A DNA stretch of 6,103 nt from Roseovarius sp. (GTDB taxonomy: Bacteria > Pseudomonadota > Alphaproteobacteria > Rhodobacterales > Rhodobacteraceae). The notes below the pieces were generated by a model that saw nothing but the letters and a program-made list of their open reading frames with translations, was not told the origin of the DNA and ran no database searches. Below are positions 1-6,103 of this stretch, piece after piece; the stretch's first letter is position 1, and every line of letters starts with the position of its first letter. The stretch is taken from positions 1 to 6,103 of the forward strand of contig JAASSQ010000183.1 in assembly GCA_021767845.1 (NCBI GenBank). The letters run 5' to 3'. A program made the position numbers and the translations under genes.

Positions 1-874
1 GCGCGTTGCTGACATTGTGATCGCCCGGCATCGGCAGGCTGCAGCCCTCGATGCTTGTGCCCTCGGCCTGCAGAAGGATGTCGAACAGCGCCACGCCCTT
101 TTCGTAGCGCAGGTTGACCGCGCGGATGTCGGCCTGCGTGTTAAACCCGTAGGTCACCACCCGCCGGTCGGTCAGCTTGGCCACCAGCGCCTGCACGTCG
201 GGGTCATCGGTGCAGCACACGACCAGCCCGTAGAAGGGAATGTTGCTGACGAACTCGTAGAAACCGCGATGCAGGTTCTCCTCGGTGCCCCAATGCTCCA
301 TGTGCTCGGGGTCGATATTGGTGACGATCGCGATGGTGGCAGGCAGTCGGTTGAAGGTGCCGTCGCTTTCATCGGCCTCGACCACCATCCATTCGCCCTG
401 CCCCACGCGCGCATTGCTGCCATAGGCGTGGATCACCCCGCCATTGATGACGGTGGGATCGAACTTGCCGTGATCCAGAAGCGAAGCGACCATCGTGGTG
501 GTGGTCGTCTTGCCATGCGTGCCGGCCACGGCGACGTTGGATTTCAGGCGCATCAGCTCGGCCAGCATCTCGGCGCGGCGCACCACCGGCAGGCCCTGCC
601 GGCGGGCCTCGTCCAGCTCGGGGTTGCCCGGCTTGATCGCGCTGGAAATGACCACCACCTCGGCCTCGGCAAGGTTCTCGGCGCGCTGCCCCTCGAAGAT
701 GCGCGCGCCCATCGCGGCCAGCCGTTCGGTGATGGGCGAGGATTTCAGATCCGAGCCCTGCACCACGTAGCCATGATTGAGCAGCACCTCGGCGATGCCC
801 GACATGCCGATGCCCCCGATCCCGACGAAATGGATCGGCCCCACATCGCCCGGCAGCTTCGTCGCCGCATTCAT
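1..874 (-). CDS. murC: UDP-N-acetylmuramate--L-alanine ligase MurC (3'-truncated by window edge)
   Basis: Cytoplasmic Mur ligase that joins L-alanine to UDP-MurNAc with ATP, the first step of stem-peptide assembly. The visible part is 291 codons plus one base and is open to the left edge. It begins with the Rossmann-like UDP-binding domain (VGIGGIGMSGIAEVL, residues 17-31). The ATP P-loop GTHGKTTTT follows at 118-126, with EADESD at 166-171, the TNIDPEHMEHWGT segment at 185-197, and MPGDHNVSNA at 282-291, where the window cuts it. Family members are about 460-490 residues, so most of the C-terminal ligase domain lies outside. The ATG at 874 is chosen because AAGGAG lies 8 bases upstream and the protein then starts just before the nucleotide-binding fold. 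It lies 29 bases after murG and is probably in the same transcript. All motifs seen are intact; no frameshift is visible. Confidence 0.97.
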   Translation of the reverse strand, partial: MNAATKLPGDVGPIHFVGIGGIGMSGIAEVLLNHGYVVQGSDLKSSPITERLAAMGARIFEGQRAENLAEAEVVVISSAIKPGNPELDEARRQGLPVVRRAEMLAELMRLKSNVAVAGTHGKTTTTTMVASLLDHGKFDPTVINGGVIHAYGSNARVGQGEWMVVEADESDGTFNRLPATIAIVTNIDPEHMEHWGTEENLHRGFYEFVSNIPFYGLVVCCTDDPDVQALVAKLTDRRVVTYGFNTQADIRAVNLRYEKGVALFDILLQAEGTSIEGCSLPMPGDHNVSNA

Positions 875-882
875 CACGCTGT

Positions 883-888
883 CTCCTT
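883..888 (-). promoter_or_regulatory. Shine-Dalgarno site of murC
   Basis: AAGGAG on the minus strand, 8 bases before the ATG at 874, inside the 29-base murG-murC gap. This is the best ribosome binding site in the window and fixes the murC start. Confidence 0.8.
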
Positions 889-903
889 GCGCCCGGAAAT
901 CCC

Positions 904-2010
904 TCATTCGCCTGTCCTTTCGGCAAGTTGCTCGACCATGTCGGCCAGGTGCTGCGGCGCATCGGGCAGCGCCACGCCAAGTGCCGCGCGCGCCATCTGC
1001 TCCGCGCCGTGCGGATTCGAAAGGACGCTGGCTATCTGCTCCGAAAGTGTCTCGACCGCAAGTTTCGATTCCGGGATGACGATCGCCGCGCCCGCACGGC
1101 CGAGGCCCTTGGCGTTGGCGCTCTGGTGGTCGGCGGCCGCCGCCGCATAGGGGATCAGGATCGAGGGGCGCCCGATCACGCTGATATCCGCGACCGACGA
1201 GGCACCCGCCCTGCTGATGACCAGTTGCGCCTCGCTCATCCGGCGCGGCACGTCGCGAAAGAAGCTGGCCACATCGGCGTCGATCCCGTGTTCGGCATAG
1301 AAGGCCGCGACCCGCGCACCGTCTTCCTCGCGCGCCTGGTGGCTGACCCGCAGCGAGCGGCGCAGATCGTTGGGCAGGGAAGCGATGGCGCCGGGCACCA
1401 CGTCGCTCAGCACGCGCGCACCCTGGCTGCCGCCGATGACCAGCACCGACATCGGGTAATCGCCCGGCGGAATATAGGCCGCGCCCGCGCGCTCCAGCAC
1501 CGCGGCGCGCACAGGGTTGCCGACATGCACGCCCTCGACCCCTTCGGGCAGGTCGGTGGGCCAGGTGCCGCAGGCCACGGCATCGACCCGCTTGGCAAAA
1601 AGCGCGTTCACCCGGCCCAGCACACCGTTCTGTTCATGCACCATGCGCGGCCGCCTCAGCAGCCATGCCGCCGACAGCGCGGGGATCGTGGGATAGCCGC
1701 CGAAGCCAACCACGGCGTCGGGCTTCTCGCGCATCATGCGCAGCGTCGCGCCCAGCACGCCGCCAAGAATATGGAGCGGCGCCAGGAGCTTGTTGACCAG
1801 CCCACCGCGCGCGAAGGTGGCGCTGGAGACCTGCTCGATCTCGACCGAATGGGGAAAGCCCCCGGTATAGCGCGCGCCGCGCGCGTCGGTGCTCAGCCGC
1901 ACGCGCCAGCCGCGGCGCAACATCACCTCGGCCAGGGCCTGGGCGGGAAACATATGCCCGCCCGTGCCGCCAGCGGCGATCATCAGCAATGGCTGTCTGT
2001 CGTCGGTCAT
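904..2010 (-). CDS. murG: UDP-GlcNAc:lipid I N-acetylglucosaminyltransferase MurG
   Basis: GT28-family glycosyltransferase, peripheral on the inner membrane, that transfers GlcNAc from UDP-GlcNAc to lipid I to give lipid II. The 368 residues are close to the usual family length (E. coli about 355). N-domain motifs: glycine loop GGTGGHMFPA at 14-23, GFGGYPTIP at 102-110, HEQNGVLGRVN at 125-135 and VGNPVR at 163-168. C-domain motifs, which bind the UDP-sugar: GGSQGAR at 193-199, SRAGASSVADI at 266-276, PSILIPY at 282-288 and ADHQSANA at 293-300. The acidic residue in SSVADI is Asp275, where E. coli has Glu269. The frame stays open to an ATG at 2136, but those 42 extra residues lie inside ftsW and look like read-through. 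The ATG at 2010 has GAGGGA 5 bases upstream and places the glycine loop at the usual distance. It sits 31 bases after ftsW and 29 before murC, so co-transcription is likely. Confidence 0.98.
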   Translation of the reverse strand: MTDDRQPLLMIAAGGTGGHMFPAQALAEVMLRRGWRVRLSTDARGARYTGGFPHSVEIEQVSSATFARGGLVNKLLAPLHILGGVLGATLRMMREKPDAVVGFGGYPTIPALSAAWLLRRPRMVHEQNGVLGRVNALFAKRVDAVACGTWPTDLPEGVEGVHVGNPVRAAVLERAGAAYIPPGDYPMSVLVIGGSQGARVLSDVVPGAIASLPNDLRRSLRVSHQAREEDGARVAAFYAEHGIDADVASFFRDVPRRMSEAQLVISRAGASSVADISVIGRPSILIPYAAAAADHQSANAKGLGRAGAAIVIPESKLAVETLSEQIASVLSNPHGAEQMARAALGVALPDAPQHLADMVEQLAERTGE

Positions 2011-2015
2011 GGCGT

Positions 2016-2021
2016 TCCCTC
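2016..2021 (-). promoter_or_regulatory. Shine-Dalgarno site of murG
   Basis: GAGGGA on the minus strand, 5 bases before the ATG at 2010 and within the 31-base ftsW-murG gap. It supports the short murG start over the open extension to 2136. Confidence 0.6.
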
Positions 2022-2041
2022 GCCTCGTCCGATCCGGGCCG

Positions 2042-3208
2042 TCACCGGCCCCGTCCCCGCAGGATGTCCCCGATCTCGCCCTGCGGCCGCGAGCGGGTGA
2101 AGGCAAAGAGCATCCCCACCGCGATACCCCCCGCAATAAGCGACGAGCCGCCGTAGCTGACGAAGGGCAAGGTCATGCCCTTGGCCGGCAGCAGCCGCAC
2201 CGCGACACCCATGTTGATCATCGCCTGCACCGCGAAGATCGCGACCAGCCCGGTGCCGGCCAGCCGGATGAAGGGATCGCGCTCGCGCATCAGGCGCGAC
2301 AGCGACCGCAGCGCGACGGTGGCGTAGAGCGCGATGATGCACAGCACCAACACGAGGCCGTATTCCTCGGCCGCGACGGCGATGATGAAATCGGTATGCG
2401 CGTCCGGCAGGCTCCATTTCACTTCGCCCTCACCAACGCCCACGCCGAAGAACCCGCCTTCGCGGATGGCGTTGGTGGCAAAGCCCAGCTGCGTGGTCGG
2501 ATCGACATCGGGGCTGAGGAAGCCGTCGATGCGGCGGGCGAAATGCTCGGAATTGGAATAGGCGATGCTGCCCGCCACCACGACGCCCACCGCCATCCCG
2601 ATCAGCAGCAGAAGCGGCGCGCCGGCCACGAAATACATCACGCCCCAGCCGAAAAGCACCAAGCAGGCCTGCCCGAAATCCGGCTGCATCGCCAGCAGCG
2701 CCACGATCGCGACGGTCAGCCCGAAGGACCAGCGGATGCCCGGCGGGCCGTTGATGTCCTGGCTCGCCGCCATCAGCCACGCGGCCACCACCACGAAGCC
2801 GGGCTTGAGGAATTCCGAGGGCTGGATGCTGGCAAAGCCCAGGCTGTACCAGCGCACCGCGCCCTTGCCGAAATCGGTGCCGAAGACCGGCAGCAGCGCC
2901 AGCGCCACGAAGGCCGCGCAGAAGCCGATGACCGCCAGCCGCCGCACCAGTTGCGGGCTCATCATCGAGGTCAGAAGCATCGCGCCAAGCGCCGCCATGC
3001 CGAACACGAATTGCCGCTCGACATAGTGAAACGGCGAAAACCCGTTCTTCTCGGCCAGCGGCGGAGAGGCTGCCAGCCCCAACAGGATCCCGATCCCGAA
3101 CAGGATCAGCACGCAGGAGATCGACCACTTGTCGATCGTCCTCCACCATCTGGGAAGAACCGGCTCCGTATCCCGCACCGGGATCGTGCCATAGACCATC
3201 TCTGTCAT
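2042..3208 (-). CDS. ftsW: Septal peptidoglycan glycosyltransferase FtsW (SEDS family)
   Basis: Integral inner-membrane SEDS protein that polymerises lipid II at the division septum, normally in complex with the transpeptidase FtsI. The 388 residues start with a polar cytoplasmic segment of about 28 residues, followed by roughly ten hydrophobic stretches (near 29-48, 67-83, 90-109, 134-150, 160-174, 178-196, 199-216, 273-300, 317-336 and 348-371). Family motifs: KGAVRWYSLGFASIQPSEFLKP begins at 115, QPDFGQ lies at 175-180, PDAHTDFI at 268-275 and LPAKGMTLPFVSYGGSS at 340-356. Asp273 in AHTDF aligns with the catalytic Asp of SEDS enzymes (E. coli FtsW Asp297). The arrangement favours FtsW over RodA, as does the dcw neighbourhood. 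The ATG at 3208 gives the expected short N terminus. The frame is open to 3655, but that extension crosses the intergenic repeat and lacks family features. The ribosome binding site is weak (GGCGG). A second in-frame ATG at 3199 is possible. Confidence 0.97.
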   Translation of the reverse strand: MTEMVYGTIPVRDTEPVLPRWWRTIDKWSISCVLILFGIGILLGLAASPPLAEKNGFSPFHYVERQFVFGMAALGAMLLTSMMSPQLVRRLAVIGFCAAFVALALLPVFGTDFGKGAVRWYSLGFASIQPSEFLKPGFVVVAAWLMAASQDINGPPGIRWSFGLTVAIVALLAMQPDFGQACLVLFGWGVMYFVAGAPLLLLIGMAVGVVVAGSIAYSNSEHFARRIDGFLSPDVDPTTQLGFATNAIREGGFFGVGVGEGEVKWSLPDAHTDFIIAVAAEEYGLVLVLCIIALYATVALRSLSRLMRERDPFIRLAGTGLVAIFAVQAMINMGVAVRLLPAKGMTLPFVSYGGSSLIAGGIAVGMLFAFTRSRPQGEIGDILRGRGR

Positions 3209-3261
3209 CAGAACCGCCGATACTGCCTCAAGTCCCGCCCCTTTCCGGGGTCTGTTGGGCG

Positions 3262-3290
3262 ACAATAGCAGCAGTTTGCCCGCGTGGGAA
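3262..3290 (-). promoter_or_regulatory. Candidate promoter for the ftsW-murG-murC operon
   Basis: On the minus strand TTCCCA (3290-3285) and TATTGT (3267-3262) are separated by exactly 17 bases. Each matches 4 of 6 positions of the sigma-70 consensus. Transcription would start about 45 bases before the ftsW ATG. A local promoter is expected because the flavoprotein gene separates ftsW from murD, but in GC-rich DNA a match of this quality can arise by chance. Confidence 0.25.
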
Positions 3291-3334
3291 GCAGTCTTGC
3301 AGGCCCTTGGCAAGCATTCGCGCAGCGCCGGGCG

Positions 3335-3380
3335 CGGCGCGGGGGTCTTCTTCTTGGCCCAAATACCCCCGCCGGAGGCA
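3335..3380. repeat. GC-rich hairpin element, probable dispersed intergenic repeat
   Basis: Seen directly: on the plus strand CGGC (3335-3338) and GGGGGT (3341-3346) pair with ACCCCC (3365-3370) and GCCG (3371-3374). This makes a 10-pair stem with a 2-base bulge at 3339-3340 and an 18-base loop, which itself contains TTGGCCCAA (3354-3362). Read on the minus strand, the core is GGGTATTTGGGCCAAGAAG, preceded by GCCTCC. From memory, closely similar strings recur between genes in many Rhodobacteraceae genomes; I could not verify that here. Neither strand has a T tract after the stem, so it is not an ordinary intrinsic terminator. It lies in the divergent ftsW/flavoprotein region, upstream of both start codons. 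Every reading frame through it is short or shadow-like, so it is not coding. Confidence 0.5.
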
Positions 3381-3418
3381 TCCGACGCGGGCCTGCCCAC
3401 GCCCCGGTCCGAACGGGA

Positions 3419-3448
3419 TTGACCCCGCCCGCGCCTTGCGCCAATCAC
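3419..3448 (+). promoter_or_regulatory. Weak candidate promoter of the flavoprotein gene
   Basis: TTGACC at 3419-3424 matches 5 of 6 bases of a -35 box. The only box at a suitable distance is AATCAC (3443-3448, 18-base spacer), a poor -10. If real, transcription would begin almost at the ATG, giving a leaderless message. That would fit the lack of a ribosome binding site, but the -10 match is too weak to rely on. Confidence 0.15.
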
Positions 3449-3455
3449 GGCGGCG

Positions 3456-4634
3456 ATGCAGATGAACACGCTCATTCTGGGGGCCGGGGCGGCCGGGATG
3501 ATGTGCGCGGCCCAGGCCGGGCCGGGCACGCTGGTGATCGACCATGCCAGGGCGCCGGGCGAGAAGATCCGCATCTCGGGCGGGGGGCGGTGCAATTTCA
3601 CCAACATGTATGCGGAGCCGGCGAATTTCCTGTCCGGCAACCCGCATTTCTGCAAATCCGCGCTTAGCCGCTACACGCAATGGGATTTCATCGATCTCGT
3701 GGCGCGGCACAAGATCGCCTATCACGAAAAGACGCTTGGCCAACTGTTCTGCGACGGCAAATCGGGCCAGATCATCGCCATGCTGCGCGCCGAGATGGCG
3801 CGCGCGGGTGCGGACCTTTGGCTGCGCAGCAGCCTGGCCGAGCTGTCCCATGACGGCAGCCGCTTCACCGCCGTGATCGAGCGCGAGGGCACGCGCGAAA
3901 GCGTGTCCGCCCGCAACCTCGTGGTGGCCACCGGCGGCAAGTCGATCCCCAAGATGGGCGCGACGGGTCTGGCCTATGACATCGCCGGCCAGTTCGGCCA
4001 CAAGGTGACCGAGACGCGCCCCGCCCTCGTGCCGCTGACATTCTCGGACCGGCGCTTTGCCGACATTTCGGGCGTGTCGGCCCCGGCGCGGGTGTCGAAC
4101 GCGCGCACCGGGTTCGACGAGGCGGTTCTGTTCACGCATCGCGGGCTGTCGGGGCCCGCGATCCTGCAAATCTCGTCCTATTGGCGCGAGGGCGAGGAGA
4201 TCGTGATCGACCTCGACCCCGGCGCGCGGATTTTCGACAGCCTGCGCGCGCAACGCCAGACGGCGGGCCGGAAGGCGCTGGCGACGGAAGTGTCGCGCCA
4301 CCTGCCCGCGCGGCTTGTCGAGCATCTTGGCCCGCAAATCTTGCCAAAAGGTAACCTGGCCGATCAGTCCGACGCGGTCCTGTCCGGCGTGGTGGATCGC
4401 TTGCGCAACTGGCGGCTGATCCCCACCGCGTCCGAAGGCTATCGCACCGCCGAAGTGACCCTGGGCGGGGTGGCGACCGACGGGCTCGACTCGCGCACGA
4501 TGATGTCGCGGCATGTGCCGGGGCTGTATTTCATTGGCGAGTGCTTGGACGTGACCGGCTGGTTGGGCGGCTATAATTTCCAATGGGCGTGGTCGTCGGG
4601 CTGGGCCGCGGGACAGGCCATCGCGGCGGGCTGA
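3456..4634 (+). CDS. FAD-dependent oxidoreductase of the HI0933/YhiN (BaiN-like) family
   Basis: Predicted soluble flavoprotein of 392 residues, about the usual family length (390-420). Motifs in order: FAD-binding GAGAAG at 9-14, closing on VIDHA at 27-31; the hallmark SGGGRCNFTN at 41-50; VATGGKSIPKMG at 157-168; THRGLSGPAILQIS at 227-240; AEVTLGGVAT at 332-341; and the C-terminal FAD-binding GECLDVTGWLGGYNFQWA at 361-378. The last motif is very close to what I recall of E. coli YhiN. The physiological substrate of most family members is unknown; BaiN acts in bile acid metabolism in gut clostridia, but that role should not be carried over here. The gene runs opposite to the cell wall genes, divergent from ftsW and convergent with murD. 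There is no clear Shine-Dalgarno site. The start is the ATG at 3456 or the in-frame ATG at 3462; the second gives the N terminus MNTLILGAGAAG. The reading frame is intact and its base composition resembles that of its neighbours. Confidence 0.95.
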   Translation: MQMNTLILGAGAAGMMCAAQAGPGTLVIDHARAPGEKIRISGGGRCNFTNMYAEPANFLSGNPHFCKSALSRYTQWDFIDLVARHKIAYHEKTLGQLFCDGKSGQIIAMLRAEMARAGADLWLRSSLAELSHDGSRFTAVIEREGTRESVSARNLVVATGGKSIPKMGATGLAYDIAGQFGHKVTETRPALVPLTFSDRRFADISGVSAPARVSNARTGFDEAVLFTHRGLSGPAILQISSYWREGEEIVIDLDPGARIFDSLRAQRQTAGRKALATEVSRHLPARLVEHLGPQILPKGNLADQSDAVLSGVVDRLRNWRLIPTASEGYRTAEVTLGGVATDGLDSRTMMSRHVPGLYFIGECLDVTGWLGGYNFQWAWSSGWAAGQAIAAG

Positions 4635-4666
4635 CCGCACGGGAATTTCCCAGGAGTACCGGCCGG
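4635..4666. other. Convergent gap between the flavoprotein gene and murD
   Basis: 32 bases separate the two stop codons. The gap holds a short interrupted palindrome (GGGAA-T-TTCCC, 4641-4651). A second, 10-base palindrome, ACCGGCCGGT (4658-4667), ends on the last base of the murD stop codon. Neither has a hairpin-sized loop or a T tract, so no intrinsic terminator is visible for either gene. Transcripts may run into one another or end by Rho. Confidence 0.5.
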
Positions 4667-6064
4667 TTACAGGCGGCTTTGCACCTGGCAGATGAAATCC
4701 TCGCCGCGCTGTTCGAAATTGTCATACTGGTCGAAACTGGCCGCGGCGGGCGCCAAAAGCACCGTGTCGCCCGGTTCGGCCTCGGCCACCGCGCGGGCCA
4801 CGGCTTGCTCCATCGTGGTGCAGACCTCGGCCTCCACCCCCTGAAGCTGCAGGGCGAACTCCGCCGCCTCGCGCCCGATCACGTAGGCCTTGACCACGTT
4901 TTTCAGCCCCGGCGCGAGCGCGGAAAGGCCGCCCTCTTTCTCCAGCCCGCCGCAGATCCAGCGGATCTTGCCAAAGGATTTCAAGGCGTTGAGCGCTGAC
5001 TCGACGTTGGTCGCCTTGCTGTCGTTGACGAAGGTCACGCCGTTCGCCTCGGCGATGACCTGGCTGCGATGGGGCAGGCCCGCGAAGCTGTGGAAGGCGA
5101 GCTCGATCACCTTGGGCGACAGGCCAAGGGTGCGGCAGGCGGCATAGGCGGCGCAGGCATTCTGGTGGTTGTGGACCCCCGGCAGGCCCTTGATCTCGCG
5201 CAGGTCGATCGCGCCGGCCTGGCGGCCCTTGCGGTATTCGGCCAGAAAGCCCTTGCGCGCGAAGACCGACCAGCCGGGGCCGGCCAGCTTGCGCGCGACC
5301 GAAACGCGGATCACCCGGTCATCGCCGGGCGCGGTGGCCAGTTGACCGGCCATGAAGAGCCCCTCGTCCTCGTCCACGCCGACCACGGCGCGGTCCGGGC
5401 CGCCCTCGGCAAAGAGCCGGCGCTTGGCGGCGAAATAGCCGCCGAGGCCAGCGTGCCGGTCAAGGTGATCGGCCGAAAGGTTCGTGAACACGGCGACGTC
5501 CGGGGTGAGCGCGCGGGCCAGTTCGGTCTGGTAGGAGCTGAGTTCCAGCACCACCATCCCGCCATCGCCGGGCGGGTCGATGTCGAGCACCCCGCGGCCG
5601 ATATTGCCGGCCAGCTGCACGTCCTTGCCGGCCTCTTGCAGGACATGGTGGATGAGCGCCGACGTGGTTGATTTTCCATTGCTTCCGGTGACTGCGATGA
5701 CCTTGGGCGGCACGTCATGGGCGACCCAGCCCGACTGGCCGAGCGAGGCGAAGAACAGGCCGATATCGTTGTCCACCGGCACACCCGCCTGCAAGGCATT
5801 GGCCACGATCCGGTTGGGTTTGGGATAGAGATGCGGGATGCCGGGGCTGACGATCAGGACGGCGATGTCGTCGAAGGCGGCATCGCGCGACAGGTCCTTG
5901 ATCTCGAAGCCTTCTTCGCTGGCCATCTCGCGGGCGGCCGGGTTGTCGTCCCAGGCCAGCACATGCGCGCCGCCCATGCGCAGCGCGCGCGCCGCCGACA
6001 GGCCCGATCGTCCCAGCCCGAGGATCGCAACGCGCTGCCCGTCATATCCCGCCACCGGAATCAT
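4667..6064 (-). CDS. murD: UDP-N-acetylmuramoyl-L-alanine--D-glutamate ligase MurD
   Basis: Cytoplasmic Mur ligase that adds D-glutamate to UDP-MurNAc-L-Ala with ATP. The 465 residues are complete (E. coli 438). N-terminal UDP-binding domain: VAILGLGRSGLSAA, residues 12-25. Central ATPase domain: P-loop GSNGKSTT at 127-134, GNIG at 153-156, ELSSYQ at 174-179, TNLSADHLDRH at 194-204 and Lys214 in YFAAKRRL, the position of the carbamylated lysine in the family. C-terminal domain: GLPHRSQ at 329-335, NDSKATN at 347-353, Lys376 in GGLEKEGG and APAAASFDQYDNFEQRG at 438-454. Lys350, Thr352, Lys376, Ser443 and Phe450 line up with the D-Glu site of the E. coli enzyme. The ATG at 6064 has AAGGGA 5 bases upstream. 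In most dcw clusters ftsW follows murD directly; here an opposite-strand gene intervenes. Confidence 0.98.
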   Translation of the reverse strand: MIPVAGYDGQRVAILGLGRSGLSAARALRMGGAHVLAWDDNPAAREMASEEGFEIKDLSRDAAFDDIAVLIVSPGIPHLYPKPNRIVANALQAGVPVDNDIGLFFASLGQSGWVAHDVPPKVIAVTGSNGKSTTSALIHHVLQEAGKDVQLAGNIGRGVLDIDPPGDGGMVVLELSSYQTELARALTPDVAVFTNLSADHLDRHAGLGGYFAAKRRLFAEGGPDRAVVGVDEDEGLFMAGQLATAPGDDRVIRVSVARKLAGPGWSVFARKGFLAEYRKGRQAGAIDLREIKGLPGVHNHQNACAAYAACRTLGLSPKVIELAFHSFAGLPHRSQVIAEANGVTFVNDSKATNVESALNALKSFGKIRWICGGLEKEGGLSALAPGLKNVVKAYVIGREAAEFALQLQGVEAEVCTTMEQAVARAVAEAEPGDTVLLAPAAASFDQYDNFEQRGEDFICQVQSRL

Positions 6065-6103
6065 GCCTGTCCCTTCCCTGTCCGTGCCGCGCGAGAGTGC
6101 CCC
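6065..6103 (-). other. Region just upstream of murD; SD site and possible end of an upstream gene
   Basis: AAGGGA (6075-6070, minus strand) lies 5 bases before the murD ATG and is its likely ribosome binding site. One of the two frames not shared with murD is open from the right edge and ends in a TGA that overlaps the murD start as ATGA (6064-6061), reading GHSRAARTGKGQA before the stop. It could be the tail of an upstream gene translationally coupled to murD, but 39 bases are too few to tell. The expected dcw neighbour upstream is mraY, and these residues do not look like a MraY C terminus to me. Confidence 0.35.

Noticed and set aside
17..1150. 377-residue open frame on the plus strand over murC and the murG end
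   Set aside because: It lies antisense to murC and murG, which carry all family motifs. The translation is rich in His, Arg, Ala and Gly with no recognisable domain, as expected from GC-rich third positions.
928..2100. 390-residue plus-strand open frame antisense to murG
   Set aside because: A shadow of the murG codon pattern, with low-complexity composition and no start signal or motif.
2011..2136. N-terminal extension of murG to an ATG at 2136
   Set aside because: It lies largely within the ftsW coding region, is Arg/Gly rich, and would push the glycine loop 42 residues too far from the start.
1889..3268. 459-residue plus-strand open frame antisense to ftsW
   Set aside because: Its translation is mostly charged residues (His, Arg, Asp, Gln), the typical antisense image of a membrane protein gene. 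ftsW is certain on the other strand.
3296..3314. CTTGC...GCAAG inverted repeat as a terminator
   Set aside because: Five-pair stem with a 9-base loop and no T tract, located between divergent genes where no terminator is expected.
3209..3655. N-terminal extension of ftsW to an ATG at 3655
   Set aside because: The added 149 residues cross the repeat and the start of the opposite gene and include no hydrophobic or family-like segment. The ATG at 3208 gives a normal 388-residue FtsW.
3228..4640. 470-residue minus-strand open frame antisense to the flavoprotein
   Set aside because: The sense strand encodes a complete HI0933/YhiN protein. The antisense frame shows no domain and runs on into the intergenic repeat.
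4641..4651. GGGAATTTCCC palindrome as an operator
   Set aside because: A single short symmetric site between two stop codons, without a second copy or promoter nearby. Likely chance.

Overview
The window is a GC-rich piece of a bacterial division and cell wall (dcw) cluster. Four of its five genes are peptidoglycan or septation genes on the minus strand, in the transcriptional order murD, ftsW, murG, murC. The gene order, the protein sequences (for example MurG with ADHQSANA and FtsW with a short polar N terminus) and one intergenic motif suggest an alphaproteobacterium, most likely a member of the Rhodobacteraceae. That assignment is inference, because the window holds no phylogenetic marker such as rRNA.

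Layout from right to left, following transcription of the cluster. murD (6064-4667) is complete. It is followed by a YhiN/HI0933-type FAD flavoprotein gene on the opposite strand (3456-4634), which converges on murD with only 32 bases between the two stop codons. A 247-base divergent region (3209-3455) follows and contains a GC-rich hairpin/repeat element. Then come ftsW (3208-2042), murG (2010-904) and murC (874 to the left edge, 291 codons visible). ftsW, murG and murC are separated by gaps of 31 and 29 bases with ribosome binding sites before murG and murC, so they look like one operon. murC is cut by the window edge and lacks its C-terminal third.

MurC adds L-Ala and MurD adds D-Glu to the UDP-MurNAc stem peptide in the cytoplasm. 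MurG adds GlcNAc to lipid I to make lipid II at the inner membrane face. FtsW is the septal SEDS glycosyltransferase that polymerises lipid II at the division site. The flavoprotein has no established role in this pathway.

I see no tRNA, rRNA, CRISPR array, insertion sequence or phage gene, and no sign of a novel multi-gene system. The points most worth a second look are the opposite-strand flavoprotein splitting murD from ftsW, and the hairpin/repeat element in the divergent region. Long open frames antisense to all five genes are by-products of GC-rich codon use.
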